From Odontocerum albicorne (lineage: Eukaryota; Arthropoda; Insecta; Trichoptera; Odontoceridae), in contig OX463848.1 in the NCBI GenBank assembly GCA_949825065.1, forward strand, positions 34,501,491-34,565,490: a stretch of DNA of 64,000 nt, written 5' to 3'. Positions 20,151 to 32,199 of the stretch are shown in pieces; position 1 is the stretch's first letter, and each line of letters starts with the position of its first letter. Under the pieces are notes generated by a model. The model saw only the letters and a list, made by a program, of their open reading frames with translations. It made no database searches and was not told the DNA's origin. The position numbers and the translations under genes were made by a program.

Positions 20151-20495
20151 CCCCGGCCGAGATGCATCCTATCAATATGAGGAGAGCCCGGCCGCGAGGA
20201 TACTAGATGTTTTTCAGACCACATTGTACATCTCACTTTCCTTCAGTTTATTCGGTAATCTGGTATTTTTGGTTCAACCAAATTTTCCTCGATCTGCTTT
20301 TAGAATTCAAGAATCCTCGCATTCCTCATCAGTATAGAGAGAGCCTGGCAATTAGGACGTCAGATGTTTTTCAGCCCATATCGTTATATAAACTTTTAGC
20401 GTGTGTCCTAGTAGGACGTGCTGATGATGTTGATGTTGACATCGCTATATTCGTTTAAGTCGAATTCTGTGTTCCTTTTCGTTCGGGATCATCAA

Positions 20496-20970
20496 TTTAG
20501 CGGGATGCTTAATTTGATACGTCGTGATGATTTTGATTTGTTTGTATTTAAAATAAAATACGTCGATTCAGGAATGCGATAAAAGTGAGAGTGAATAGTC
20601 GATAAATAATAAACAGAAATGAATGGTCAAGCGAATAATAACAAGTGCTTTTATTCATCGATAAGTAGGTATATATAGGATTTCAGAACGGGACGCGTGA
20701 ATGCGTCCGAGGTATATCTCGATCTTACTTCTGCGCGTGTTGAGGTGGTCGCAAGCGCTGCGGATACTACAGTGGGTAGGATATTTATTGTCGAAACGGC
20801 GAGACGGCGTGATATGTTCTCTTTCTACCTTGGAATGCGATGTAAATATTATTTGCGTGTAAACAGTGTTGACGTTTCTGGTATGTGACAATTGTACATA
20901 TCCAGAGGTTGATTTATCGGTCGTTGAACCTGCATGTTAACAATATTTAGGGACGTGGGTACTCCCTACA
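20496..20970 (-). mobile_element. LTR of the same family as 33748-34190 (solo or truncated)
   Basis: Read on the minus strand it runs from TGTAGGGAGTACCCACG to a CCGCTAAA end. It aligns along its length with the LTR at 33748-34190, sharing GTAGAAAGAGAAC, TCTCGCCG and CATTCGCG-like blocks. A TATATATACCTAC box and a GAATAAA polyadenylation signal lie in the expected order. No internal retrotransposon genes flank it. I see no target duplication here, so a truncated or recombined LTR is possible. Confidence 0.65.
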
Positions 20971-21296
20971 AACGTTATAAAATCATAAGTACGTAATAAA
21001 AGATTAATAAAATCCAACCACAATCCCATTATATAAAAGGATATTTAAATAAGATACATCTATTTTTCAAAGAATCATTAAATTGTTGCTATCAATAAAA
21101 ATTGTGCTTATCAATCCACAAAATAAAGTTTTAAAGAAAAAGGAACTATCTGCACAAGAAATATTTCACAATTTCATGATTGTCATTATTGTTAGACATG
21201 TCTGTCTTGAGGCAGACATACTCGTACTATATTTCTTAATGATGTAGTATTATTTTCAAGACGTGATGTGATTTAAGGCTTTCGAAGTTCTTTGAA
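20971..21296. other. No recognised feature
   Basis: AT-rich intronic DNA. A TATACTCGTA-like motif occurs at 21223. Nothing else. Confidence 0.4.
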
Positions 21297-21762
21297 TAAG
21301 TTGTACAGGATCTTTCGGAATGTTGTACCGCGTGGTTTGACCTAGAATGCCAACGTTTCGAAAACGTTGCAGTTTTAATCTTCAGGGGTGGTTTTTATAA
21401 ATTCTTATTTTCGAGGCATGTTTATATACATTTATTTGAATAAATACTCGGCAAAACAAAGAGTTTTTATGCCTGATTAATAAAAAAATAAAAATAAATT
21501 ATAACATCCAAACAATATTAACAGAGACGATGAATTCCAGCTGTAGCTACATGAAAATGAGCAATACCTTCAATACTTGGCGGGGTGGATCCATGCGCTC
21601 ACGTTACGGTCGAGAATCCGCTATAAACCAAACGAAATGTGGTGCACACCCACTTATGGCAAAATAACTACAAATAAGTTCTGAAGATAAAAAATGCAAT
21701 TTTTCGAAACGTCAGCATCACAAGTCAAACTACGCGGTCCAGCACTCATACAACTGATCTTC
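21297..21762. mobile_element. Inverted-end MITE (element E3)
   Basis: The left end (ACCGCGTGGTTTGACC, then ACGTTTCGAAAACG) is matched in inverted form by the right end (TCAAACTACGCGGTCC). Both ends carry GTTTCGA - hairpin - TCTTCAG (21354-21386 and 21681-21711). The hairpin stems differ between the two ends but stay paired. There is no coding capacity. Confidence 0.75.
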
Positions 21763-22315
21763 TGATATCCTTTATCCCATGAACTTTATATTTGAGCATT
21801 GTTTAACCTCGATTCCCTCGTTTATGTGTTAATTAGTAATTTACACAAACAAAATCCCTTGCAATGCTTTATTTAAGGGCAAATTAAATTTATGTCCGAC
21901 TCCGTTTGTACGAGAGGTTCAATAATTTATTAAGCGATTATTTATGTTTATTTAAGAAGTATCCTTATCGATATTTATGAAATAAACTAAAGAGCCATTA
22001 CTTTCAAAATATCCTCTTGTTTAAATCCCATCTAAATCCTTTTTTTCCTTGAGATTTAACTTTTACTATATTTTTTTTCAATTACTGTTTTCATGCCGAC
22101 ACTACACTAGGTTTCATATATCAGGTTCAAGTGATTTGGGCACTCTGAACGCATATGCGACTAAACACTGAATAAACCAATCAACCGTGTGATATGAGAA
22201 TAATTTGATCAATTTTAAAGCAAATCTTCGAGAAATAAATTATAAATTCATGAAAGATATATTTATCTTTGTGAAAAGTGAAACGATGTGAAACGTCTTT
22301 CACTTAGATGTTTCG
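21763..22315. other. No recognised feature
   Basis: AT-rich intronic DNA without open frames or familiar repeats. Confidence 0.4.
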
Positions 22316-22319
22316 CATG

Positions 22320-22505
22320 AAGAGGATCCCAGTCCTAGTTCTATTATTTTGGTTCGTTACTTTCTATTGTTACCCATATTTTTGGTTGGTTGAAAGAGAT
22401 TACCACATGGTAACAAGTCTGCAAGGTTATCCTAATATATACAACGAAAGTGTAATTCAATATACAACGAAAGTGTAATTCAATATATCATTTTGGTAAG
22501 ATTAT
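22320..22505 (+). mobile_element. SINE-A copy with compensatory tail hairpin
   Basis: The head is decayed. The tail reads GATTACCACATGGTAACAAG, where other copies have GATTGCCACATGGCAATAAG, so a G-C stem pair has become A-T. ACAACGAAAGTGTAATTCAA follows twice in tandem. Confidence 0.65.
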
Positions 22506-22619
22506 ATATGTTACGTTGAGGTATTGTATTGTACTTGTGACATTTGTAATGTTTGACTGCATCGATGTTATGCACAATGCCTGCTTGTAAACGAGGCATT
22601 GAAAAGCACAAGCACGTCT

Positions 22620-22800
22620 TATTTTGAAACCTGTCTTCCTGCCCTTCGATTACGGGTTCGATTCCCGAAATCGATCATTTTTAAAAGGTTTGTTATCAAT
22701 CTCATTTTAACATCAAGCCTCTGTAACATATTTTCGGGTGGTCGTGAGATTGCCACATGGCAATAAGCCTACTAGTTTGTATTACTTTTAACGAGATTAT
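22620..22800 (+). mobile_element. SINE-A copy
   Basis: A B-box-like TACGGGTTCGATTCCCG is followed by the linker, then the tail GATTGCCACATGGCAATAAG. The A-box part of the head is decayed. Confidence 0.7.
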
Positions 22801-22812
22801 AATAAAGTACAT

Positions 22813-23513
22813 TAGCGGTCACCAAACTACGGCCCGCGGGCCGGATCGGCTCTCCAAACTTTTTCATCCGATCCCCGACTTTTATTCATAAATATTATGT
22901 CTTCTTCTCCCTGGCTCCATCCTAACTCATTGTCGGCGAAGACTTTTGGAGTCAGCTCTCCTCGTCCTCAGGTTATATGCTCTTCTGTCCCGGACTACGT
23001 TATCCTTTTCCCCAACCCATAAATTATTTGGTATTCCTCTGGTTGTTATTCGAGGAAGATCCATGGAAATTGCCTGGTTCACAGTGTGATCGGGTGCTCT
23101 GCGTCCAACGTGCCCATACCATCTCAATCGCTTCTCCTCCATCTTGCTGTTGATGTCTGTAACACCTAGGCTTCTACGAATGCGTGAGCTTTTTATTTTG
23201 TCTCTTAGGGACACACCAGCTGACCATCTTAGCATATTCATAAATATATTATTATGTAAGAAATATTAATTTTATAAAATTTTATGATTTGGTTGTGAAT
23301 ACACGACAACGATTCTTCTATTGTGATTTGGTATGAGACTTCCAATATAAACTATTTTGTTTTCACATACAATGTAAACTAATGATCTAATATAATTTCG
23401 ATAAGAATATTTTATGATCTAATAGGATTTCAATAAGAATATTTCTCGTCCGGCCCCCCATGTTTTTAAAAATTTCAATCCGGCCCGTTTCTCAAAAAGT
23501 TTGGTGACCCTTG
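22813..23513. mobile_element. hAT element carrying a LINE fragment
   Basis: The left end TAGCGGTCACCAAACTACGG and the right end, complement CAAGGGTCACCAAAC, are classic hAT-type ends. The flanks AAGTACAT (22805-22812) and AAGTACAA (23514-23521) are an 8-base target duplication with one mismatch, the hAT length. GGCCCGCGGGCCGG near the left end recurs, shortened, near the right. The centre is occupied by a minus-strand LINE remnant, so this is a non-autonomous copy with a nested insertion. Confidence 0.85.
22905..23250 (-). pseudogene. LINE C-terminal remnant inside the hAT element
   Basis: The minus frame at 22927-23241 reads MLRWSAGVSLRDKIKSSRIR, then EEKRLRWYGHVGRRA, then a long tail ending RRADSKSLRRQ. 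'LR-WYGHV-R' follows the reverse transcriptase in many insect LINEs. The 104-residue frame is intact but lacks the catalytic core. It is a third sequence type compared with LINE-A and LINE-D. Confidence 0.8.
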
Positions 23514-23534
23514 AAGTACAACATTTCTTCATCA

Positions 23535-23700
23535 TGTCATGCCCCTATTGGAGTTGGCGGTAATAGTTTAATAGTTAGAATGTTTTTTTAAACGAGTCAT
23601 TTTACCATCTTCTGGTTAGTTGTCAGAGATTGTCATGGCAATAAACCAACCAGGTGTATAGTATACATCATAATACAATACAGTAATACATATAATTGTA
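23535..23700 (+). mobile_element. SINE-A copy, head lost
   Basis: The tail phrases CTTCTGGTTAGTTGTCAGAG, ATTGTCATGGCAATAAACC and AATACAATACAG are in the usual order. Confidence 0.55.
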
Positions 23701-23779
23701 ACAACCATAAAAAAATTAATATTGATTTCTTGAAATTATTTTAACTTGAATATTGTTATATGCAAAAAAATATCCAATC

Positions 23780-23940
23780 AATTGGTCGCTGCCACCACCT
23801 TTCTATCCATACTCAACTTATATCTTCTTTTTTTAAATCTTTAATATTTCAATAATTGTACGCTCCAATCCCGAATGAGAGCGCACTTGAGGAGAATCTG
23901 CTCTCTAAACGGCGCTATATAAATTGTCTTTTTATTATTG
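23780..23940 (-). mobile_element. MITE M1 end, minus orientation
   Basis: The minus strand begins AATAATAAAAAGACAATTTA, then TATAGCGCCGTTTAGAGAGC, and runs to GGTGGTGGCAGCGACC. This is the left half of M1. Confidence 0.6.
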
Positions 23941-24685
23941 TCATTAATATTTTAATTTTTAAACGAATTTCATACCAAATTACCTGGAATTTTATTTAAA
24001 AAATACATGAAGTATATTTTTCAATAAACCAAAATGCATTTTTTTTATATTTCAAAAATATCCGTTTTTACTAACGAAAACCTTTTCTTAAGTATGGTTA
24101 AAATAAAAACTTCCATTCAATATAATAGGTACCAAAGTTTAATAAACTGACTCGTTAAATTTTTCCTTCTGTTACTCATACGAAAAAGTTAAAACATATT
24201 AAACTCCCCTTTGTTCCCTTCACTTTCTCCCATTATGAAAGGAAAATCACAAAGTGGAAAGAGATCAACAGACAACACTGTACAGTTTATTTGAGAACTT
24301 CCCCGCGAATAAAGTCTAAACTAATCTAAAAGATATTTTCCATATTAAGCTTCCAAGCTTGGGCTAAGTTGAGAAAATGTTAATAGCGTTATTAGTTAAA
24401 GGAGTTGGTGACGAATACTTTGTGTCGGAGGGGTACCAGGATACACCATTGTTTAAATAAACTTACCACATAACAGACATTGGTGTAACATTATTATTTT
24501 GTGTTTGAAGAAATTTAAGAAAAAAATCCGCATTATTTTTCGAGTTTTCATTCCTTTATATTTGAAATAAATGTTAAATCTATTTGAAATTGAATTATTT
24601 ACATCGAATTTTTTAAATGATGGAAATGGACTTGGGAGTCAAAATATTGATATCTACTCGTACTTGAAAACCGATGAAAAACTAC
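23941..24685. other. No recognised feature
   Basis: AT-rich intronic DNA; no family recognised. Confidence 0.45.
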
Positions 24686-24689
24686 TAAG

Positions 24690-24830
24690 TCAATGTCCGT
24701 GACCAGTGAGCAACATTTCTGTCTTCCAGCCTGAAGATAGTGGGTTCAATTCCTATTAGTAACCATTTTTTATTAAGGTTTCCAGTCAGATTTTCATTTA
24801 AAGCCTATTAAATATATTTCTGGTTATATA
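24690..24830 (+). mobile_element. SINE-A copy, tail truncated
   Basis: Head with CCGTGACCAGTGAGCAAC and a B-box GTGGGTTCAATTCC, linker TTTCCAGTCAGATTTTC, then TATATTTCTGGTTA. It stops before the hairpin. Confidence 0.6.
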
Positions 24831-24879
24831 TTATTATTTATAGTTAAGGTATTATTAACATTATGGATATTTAAAGATA

Positions 24880-25940
<1,061 letters not shown>

Positions 25941-26110
25941 TAGATCAATTGTTAAACTTTTGAAGCTTAATCAATTGAAACTTTAAATTGTCTAGAATTG
26001 ACATTTTTTTTAAATTGGTTTTATTATATCGACTCATATAATTGAATAATGACTCTATTTTCGTGGCACGAATCATCCTTGTTTGGGTGGATTGCCTATT
26101 ATAAAAAGAA

Positions 26111-26648
26111 ATCATGTATGCGCTATTTCAGAATGTACCATACATGTTCATACTACGTTGCTATTAATAAACCATATTTATTTATTTAAGATGTACTTCA
26201 TCCTTATCGATATTTAAGGAAAAACTAAAAAAAACATCAAAATATTCCTCGTCTTTAATTTCCATACTATTCCCATCTTTATCACATCCGTATTTTCCAT
26301 GAGACTCATCTATTTTTTTTTTTCAAGTTACTTTTTCTCAAATACTGTATTTATTTGTTAAGCTTATGACACAGCCATTGATACCAATTATAAGTATAAA
26401 ACATGAATTGGTTGATTGAAATAAATTAGTTTAAAATAGTAAATCCAACAGATGTATTTGCATTCGAGTGTTAAATACATAAATAACATATTGTTTCTTG
26501 TATTTATTTATTTCGTTTCGAAACGTTATAATATGTTAAGCCAATGTCTTAGCTCATTTTAATATTTAAATACACCAAGACCCTAAAACTGGCATCAGCA
26601 TAAGTAGCCAGTCACTTAAGTCCTAAACGCGTCCTCCGTCCCTTGCAG
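26111..26648 (+). other. End of intron 2
   Basis: No repeat recognised. The last bases CGTCCTCCGTCCCTTGCAG form a strong polypyrimidine tract and acceptor. Confidence 0.5.
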
Positions 26649-26680
26649 ATTATGAATATGAAAACGCGGCGAACGAGTAA
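26649..26680 (+). CDS. Candidate terminal coding exon of the same host gene
   Basis: The exon follows a strong acceptor and begins ATTATGAATATGAAAACG. Taking the single base left over by the 16285-16468 exon, the joined codons read D-Y-E-Y-E-N-A-A-N-E and then a TAA stop at 26678-26680. This gives an acidic, tyrosine-containing C-terminus of the kind often found at the end of membrane-receptor or adaptor tails. The coding part is only ten codons, so chance cannot be excluded. The support is the phase match, the strong acceptor and the sensible composition. Confidence 0.45.
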
Positions 26681-26925
26681 AAAAGAGATTGAAACGGGAA
26701 ATTTGCCAGCTTGTGAAAAAAATATATGCAAATGATCTTTTTTCAAAGTGCCTGAGGTTTCAAAATGAAATAAGGTCATATCAACCAGGTTTTAACCCTA
26801 GATGAAAGCTGTTAACTAAAACCGTTGAGAAGTACTAAACGTTTTGTGAAGGCACACAAATCAAGACAATAATTGATCTGATATCGCAAAATATTATAAC
26901 CCTTGATCTTCACTAACCGACAAAA
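26681..26925 (+). other. Possible 3' UTR
   Basis: Non-repetitive sequence between the stop codon and the next SINE, with one octamer (ATGCAAAT, about 26727). I see no canonical AATAAA close by, so the 3' end is undefined. Confidence 0.3.
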
Positions 26926-26929
26926 ACAC

Positions 26930-27125
26930 GACGACCTCCGTAGTCTAGTTGATAAGACATTTGTCTTAAAACCCGAGAGTAACGGGTTCAATTCCCTTTC
27001 GAACCCGAAACTTTTGAAAAAATATTCAAGTCTGGTTTTAACTTAAGGTCTCTTTGACATATTTATTTATTCATTTGATTAAACAATTCATTGTAAAACA
27101 ATCTGGCAATCTCATCCAGCCAACC
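26930..27125 (+). mobile_element. SINE-A copy, rearranged tail
   Basis: Good head (ACCTCCGTAGTCTAGTTG, GATAAGAC) and B box (AACGGGTTCAATTCCC). After the linker the tail is replaced by a segment shared with 62040 that ends in the inverted SINE phrase AATCTCATCCAGCCAACC. Confidence 0.7.
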
Positions 27126-27420
27126 AGACAAAAACAAATAAAGGAAGTTATGTGGTCGCAAAAAATGTTCAAATGATTATTCACCTTTAAAAACATATAA
27201 ACAATATACTCGTAAATAGTAAAAATAAAAGTGAGATATTATCAATCAAAGGAAAAGAAAGGGATGATGGCGAGGAAAGGAAGGTATGGTGGAGAGGAAA
27301 GGAAAGGATGATGACGAGGAAAGGAAGGTATGGTGGAGAGGAAAGAAATATCATTACTAACATTAAGAGTTTTTTCAATAACTTCTTAAAGCATACCGAT
27401 TTTTTCTGGTAGGTTTGGAA
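27061..27420. repeat. Dispersed repeat R27 with purine-rich duplication
   Basis: It starts with an ATTTATTTATT run and contains GTGAGATATTATCAATCAAA and GGAAGGTATGGTGGAGAGG (twice, ~49-base period). The same order occurs at 62040-62370. The minus frame here is a by-product of the purine-rich tract. Confidence 0.6.
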
Positions 27421-27479
27421 GAAATGGCCACTTGACAATAAGTCCACCATATTGTGTTGTAGATAACTAAAGTGTAATA

Positions 27480-27700
27480 CAGTACAGTAGTTAAGTTGAT
27501 TAGAAAGCTGTTTTACAGCCCGGGGGTTACGGTTTTGATTCCCGTTGGTAGTCAAGTATTTGTCAAAAAGGCTACAGTTTTGGTTTTCATTCAAAGTTTG
27601 TATAACACCTGTCTGGTTAATTAGTTTGGTAGAAGGCGCCTGTCATGGTTACACACTGGCAGGTATTCAGGTATTCAGACAGTTGAGAAACTATTCCGTG
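27480..27700 (+). mobile_element. SINE-A copy, diverged
   Basis: A B-box-like GGGTTACGGTTTTGATTCCCG, then the linker CTACAGTTTTGGTTTTC and a decayed tail (GCGCCTGTCATGGTTACAC). The left edge of the large duplication (27544) lies inside it. Confidence 0.5.
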
Positions 27701-27858
27701 CCGCTAAAGACATTTATATTTTCTCTAGAGTAATCGGAAATGTCTTAGGGATCGAACAGTCATATAGAGATGGTTTGTACATTATGAACATGTGGTTGAC
27801 AAAATTATGTAATTTCTCTTATAAACCGTACACATAATGAATAAGAACCGTAAATAAT

Positions 27859-28202
27859 GATAATAAAAAGAACAACTTATATAGCGCCATTTAGAGAGCA
27901 AAGTCTCCTCAAAGGATATTCTGAGTGATGTTATAAATTTTCAATTATCTTTTAGTTTGTTTTCCCTTGAAGAGTTTCTGCGATGTTCTTACCAAATATG
28001 TATATATTTTTAAATATACGCAGAAGCGAGGAAGTACCTGATTAAATGGCTGCAGTCACCACCACCTTTAAATTCTTATACTAAACTTATATACTCGTAC
28101 ATTTATAAAATGTCTATAAAAATGGTTCGGATTCCGAGTTAAAGCGCCCTTGAGGAGAGTCTGCTCTCTAAACGACGCTATGTAAATTGTCCTTTTATCA
28201 CT
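27859..28202. mobile_element. MITE M1, full length (also 39126-39468)
   Basis: Left end AACTTATATAGCGCCATTTA and right end, complement CAATTTACATAGCGTCG, are imperfect inverted repeats of about 50 bases. Both continue into CTCTCCTCAAGGGCGC-type sequence. The ~240-base interior is non-coding. This copy defines the family. A class II non-autonomous element is inferred; the superfamily is unknown. Confidence 0.7.
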
Positions 28203-28640
28203 AAAATTAATTATTTCACAGAATCTAATATCACATTTATGAGCGAATTGTTCCTCCTTGAAGTGTTTATGCTAGACTTATCTCAGATGTGAGTATTATA
28301 AAGCTGATAGCGAATGTATCTACATTCTTGCAAATTATTTTTCTTCTTGTTTTGATTTCACCCCATGTTGTGTAATTTGAAATGCCTTGGGGTGGTGGCG
28401 CGGGTTGTAATGGTTCCTTGTAAAGGGAGGGGCATTTATATTCATGAATCTCAACGAGAACCACGTAAATGGGTCTTGCTTACAGCGCTCATTCTCAGAA
28501 TCTGTTCTACCATCTGCTTCGTCTTGTGCTGTCACTCGCAATCATGGCGTTGCTCTTTGTCTTCTTTTTCTAATGTTTTTAGCTTTAATTGATAATTTAA
28601 AGGCATTTTTTTTAAAGGTAAGTTTAGATATATAATATCA
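28203..28640. other. No recognised gene (copy B 39469-39905)
   Basis: Slightly GC-richer single-copy-like sequence with short overlapping frames on both strands (28267-28592). None has a recognised domain. Confidence 0.35.
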
Positions 28641-29065
28641 CACCTTGTCCCTTTTAGAGTTGGAAGGAGGCCAGATCTCCAGACTTTTGTATTCATACAC
28701 GAAGATCCGTCCACATCCATATATCTCGCCATACATACTCTTCAGTTTTTCATACTCTTACCTTTTATTAAGTCGAAATTTCTTCTAATATCTTCTTCCA
28801 TTATTTTCTCGGTCTACTTGTTCCACGCTATTTCATTCATTTCAGACATATATTTGTTTCGTTATATATTTTGCAACTCATTATCTCAATGTTGACAAAC
28901 CATTTCAAGTTATCTTTCTTAATTCTACATCTAACATATGTTTCTAATAAACAGTTATCCTTTATTAGATCACTCTTTTCTCTAAATATATATTATAATA
29001 CAAGATATTCTACGCAAGGCGCACATTTCCATGCATCAAGGTTGGCACTTATACACCACTTTGCT
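28640..29065 (-). pseudogene. LINE-A remnant, minus strand (also 39905-40340)
   Basis: The minus strand carries a strongly decayed copy of LINE-A, recognisable from the complement phrases TCTCGGTCTACTTGTTCC (GRP-K region) and CATGCATCAAGGTTGGCAC (VPTLMYG region). Many stops. Confidence 0.5.
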
Positions 29066-29995
29066 CATTAAGTAATTTAGATGACATAGCTTTTAGTAGC
29101 CTCTGACACTTAAGCGTCATTTATGCGTTTTATTTATTCGATTTCTTTTCAACTATTTAATTCATTATGTAGCTTTTGATGTTGACTGATGTAATTCAAC
29201 AAAACTACCACTGAAGGGCTTCAATGAATACTCGATAATAATGGATTATATGATCTGACATGGAGCCTTAGAAGTATAGTTGGTTTATACTCTTGATCCT
29301 CACATTTGGAGCATGTCCAGTTATTTACAAGTGATTATTGGCAGGACTAGGAATCACCCATAAAGCCTTATTTTTAAGTCTTATTTTGATAACTTACTAA
29401 CCTCCTGTGATTGATTATCTTGTGTTCATGGTCGAACTGATGATGCGGTTATTTTGAATGATATAGCCTGAAAATAAAATAATTTTCAGCTCCATTAAGC
29501 GAGTCATTGGTTTAAAGCTACTGAAGAAACTTCATTGGTTGAAATGTTCTGAAAAGAATTTAAATTCATAGCTTTAAATTGTGTAACGCCGCAATACTGG
29601 GAAACGTGCTGCACTGAGGAGCCACAGATTGTTGACCGTCTTGGCTACCTCGATCGGCCTTTTTGGGCAATCTAGCCCTATAGCATGGAATATACTTCCA
29701 TAACAGTGATGACAGGCTGATGTATTTAAAGCAATCAAGACGATTTTTAAATTCGCAATAAGTTTTATTCAAATGTGGAGTCTTTGCAATGATATTTAAT
29801 ATCTAGATGGCGTCAGAAAAATATATAAATATAAATGTTGATAAAGAAGGTGCGTAATTTGCGATTCATCTGTACAATACCACTACATACCTTGAAAATC
29901 TAACAAACTCTTTCCAACGAAGACAGACTTGCACCTATTTAAGAATCTACCAGATAACGATTCGAAGCCCCCTCGGGTCGACGACAATCGTTGTA
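29066..29995. other. No recognised feature (copy B 40341-41265)
   Basis: Includes a 68-76 codon minus frame (29566-29772 and 40834-41064) that is open in both copies. It has no recognised domain. Otherwise AT-rich. Confidence 0.35.
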
Positions 29996-29999
29996 TTGT

Positions 30000-30178
30000 A
30001 TCACACTTTCGTTTATACAGTACAACTCTTTAAACCAATCAGAACATTTTCACAGAGACCGTAAGTGAAAACCACACAGGAAACCTTTGTTAAAAAAACT
30101 GGAATTCATCGCGAATTGAACCTGCATTCTCCAAGTTAGAAAAGAGGCGTCTTACCAACTAGGCCACGGAGGTAACGT
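30000..30178 (-). mobile_element. SINE-A copy (also 41273-41452)
   Basis: Minus-strand reading gives CCGTGGCCTAGTTGGTAAG (A box), a B-box-like GGTTCAATTCGCG, the linker and an ACGAAAGTGTGATACAAT end. The tail hairpin is lost. Confidence 0.75.
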
Positions 30179-30484
30179 ATAAATAAATTATTATGTTTAT
30201 CAATAAATACGGTTTGCCTTAAGAATGATTAGAGGTTATTATTTTATTTTTATTATCCTTTGTCTTTCAAATACTTTGTAAACAGTTGACATTTCAATAA
30301 AAGCCATCGTTGAATATTAATAATTTTCTAAGTAATATAAAATACAAATGTCTATAAATTTTAATGAAAGACATCAATGATGTTTCCAGTAAAACTGATT
30401 AACTTTCAAATGAAGTACACATTCTTCACAAAATATAATTAATAAGTCTAAGAAAATATACTACATCAATATTAAGTTGAAGTA

Positions 30485-31058
30485 TTGGGTGTTAACATAA
30501 GTTGTGTCCGTTTATTTTTTTCAATTTAAAAATGAGCACCAAAAGTACAACAAAATGGTAAATGTTATACGTCATTCGAAAGAAAATTTTCTGCTCTACA
30601 AGATATTGTGTTTGCTTTTACGTTACGTATATTATTTTATTTGATTACAAGCCTTCAAAATGGAATGGCAAGTAGACGAAAGTGAGCATTTTCGACACCT
30701 CCTTCTGTTCACGTTCAATCGAGGGAATGAAGCTGCCAAAGCTGCTTGCGATATTTGCGAAGTGTGCGGTGAAGATGCTATGAATGAAAGGACAGCTCGT
30801 CGATGGTTTTTGCGTTTCAAAGACGGTAATTTCAACCTTTAAAGACATGGAGCGTTCCAGACGACCAGTGGACTTAATGAGAACCGCTTAAACCATATTA
30901 TTCATGAAGATCCCCTTCAAACATGCGTAAAAGCAAACACAATATCTTGTAGAACAGAAAATTTTCTTTCGAATGACGTATACCATTTACCATTTTGTTT
31001 TACTTTTGGTGCTCATTTTTAAATTGGAAAAACATACACCACTTATGTTAACACCTAA
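30485..31058 (+). mobile_element. Mariner-type deletion derivative with ~135-base inverted ends
   Basis: TA flanks both sides (30483-30484, 31059-31060). The ends TTGGGTGTTAACATAAG and complement TTAGGTGTTAACATAAG continue as matched inverted repeats for about 135 bases, far longer than the ~28 bases usual for mariner. The middle encodes a 60-residue N-terminal transposase piece (30660-30842) with ICEVCGEDAMNERTARRWF, the mariner helix-turn-helix region. A decayed ENRLNHIIHEDPLQT segment follows. The catalytic D,D34D domain is deleted. Copy B is 41760-42334. Confidence 0.9.
30660..30842 (+). pseudogene. Mariner transposase N-terminal fragment
   Basis: Sixty residues from an ATG at 30660. They include RHLLLFTFNRGNEAAKAA and ICEVCGEDAMNERTARRWFL, then RFKDGNFNL and a stop. 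This corresponds to the first DNA-binding domain of mariner transposases (also known from SETMAR). Full proteins are about 345 residues. In copy B (41935-42117) a second frame, 42059-42298, continues with MERSGRPVDFDENRLNHI, showing a single frameshift separates the two halves. Confidence 0.9.
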
Positions 31059-31329
31059 TAGATATGTAGTTTAAGAAAAACGATAAATAAGATACTGAGG
31101 AAAAAGGAAATCCTAAGAGATGCATACTTAGAGACTAAGGATGTATAAAATATATTTGAGATAATAATTATTAAGCGCGATCTATAGTAGAAGGTCGAAA
31201 AATTGGAGCAAATTGAGAAATTCTGTTAATTGGCTAGAATTTTCTCAAGTGATGAAAACTTTACGAGGGATATCGAATAGCGTGTAGCAGTTGGAAACAA
31301 AACCAATAGGGCACTAGAAAATTTATATT

Positions 31330-31815
31330 TGAGCCGGATAATATAAGAAAATTTTAAAATGATGGTCCACAATAGTGTTTTGGTACCAACTTTGATGTAT
31401 GGGAGTGAAAAGTCTGACTAAAGGCGTGCACTAAGAAGAATTCATGGAGTGACAATGAATGATAGAATACGTAATGAAGTGATAAGGAACGCATGTGAAC
31501 TAAAAGTTGATGTGTTAAGTAAGATGAAGAAGAGCACGCTGAGATGGTTTGGGCGTGTAAAACGAATGAACGAAGAAAAACTAACAATTCAGACGTATAG
31601 TGCAAATGTGAGTGGAAGGCGAGTGAGAGCAAAACCAAGGAAAGTATAGTTAGATCAAGTGAATGATGTTCTCAAAGAAGGAATCATAAAAAGTCAGAGA
31701 CATCGTAGATGTTGTATGAATGTAGAAGAGGCTAAGAATGTGTCGAGATAGGAAAGTATGGAGCTCTGTCCTCTCCACCTATTCCAACAAGGGAATGGCG
31801 TGATTATTGGTCTGT
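31330..31815 (+). pseudogene. LINE-A remnant, best copy (also 42606-43090)
   Basis: Codons for a VPTLMYGSEKS stretch, then RRIHGVTMNDRIRNEVIRN, KMKKSTLRWFGRVKRMNEE, SGRRVRAKPRKV, a stop, then LDQVNDVLKEGIIKSQRHRR. The tail is CAAGGGAATGGCGTGATT. This is the region downstream of the reverse transcriptase palm/thumb in an insect non-LTR element. Stops and a frameshift inactivate it. Copy B has an additional stop after MNE. Confidence 0.85.
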
Positions 31816-31849
31816 ATGTGCGTATGTCATTATCATTATTATTACTATA

Positions 31850-31960
31850 AACAATAAAAAAAGAGAACTTATATAGCGGTGTTTAGAGAGCTAGCTCTCC
31901 TTAAGGACTCTCTCACTGGAGACTCACTTTTATTGACAGATTAAAAACATTGCAAAATTA
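31850..31960 (+). mobile_element. MITE M1 5' fragment with an intact TTAA
   Basis: Phrase AACTTATATAGCGGTGTTTA, then CTCTCCTTAAGGACTCTC (TTAA at 31911-31914). In copy B exactly this TTAA is split by a 916-base insertion, so this is the empty site. Confidence 0.75.
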
Positions 31961-31974
31961 ATATAAATACATTT

Positions 31975-32170
31975 GCTTGTGGCCTAGTTGATAAAATGCT
32001 TGTCTTTCAAATCGGGGGTTACAGTTTCGAGTCCAATTTATTTATAAATGAGTTCTAGACTAGTGTTCATTTAAGACCTCTTCACCATTTTCCTGTTTTG
32101 TTTGAAGAGATTGCCACTTGAAAATACACCCGCCAGGTTGTTCTGTATACAATGAAAGTTAATACATTAC
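31975..32170 (+). mobile_element. SINE-A copy (also 44165-44365)
   Basis: Head GTGGCCTAGTTGATAAAATG, B-box-like GTTACAGTTTCGAGTCC, linker, tail GATTGCCACTTGAAAATAC and CAATGAAAGTTAATAC. Confidence 0.75.
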
Positions 32171-32199
32171 AATAAAAAAATAAATCTATAATGATTCAA

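Noticed and set aside
28267..28732. Several overlapping 60-75 codon frames on both strands, kept in both segment copies
   Set aside because: Mutually overlapping in opposite frames, no recognised domain. Conservation between copies is explained by the recent duplication or allelism.
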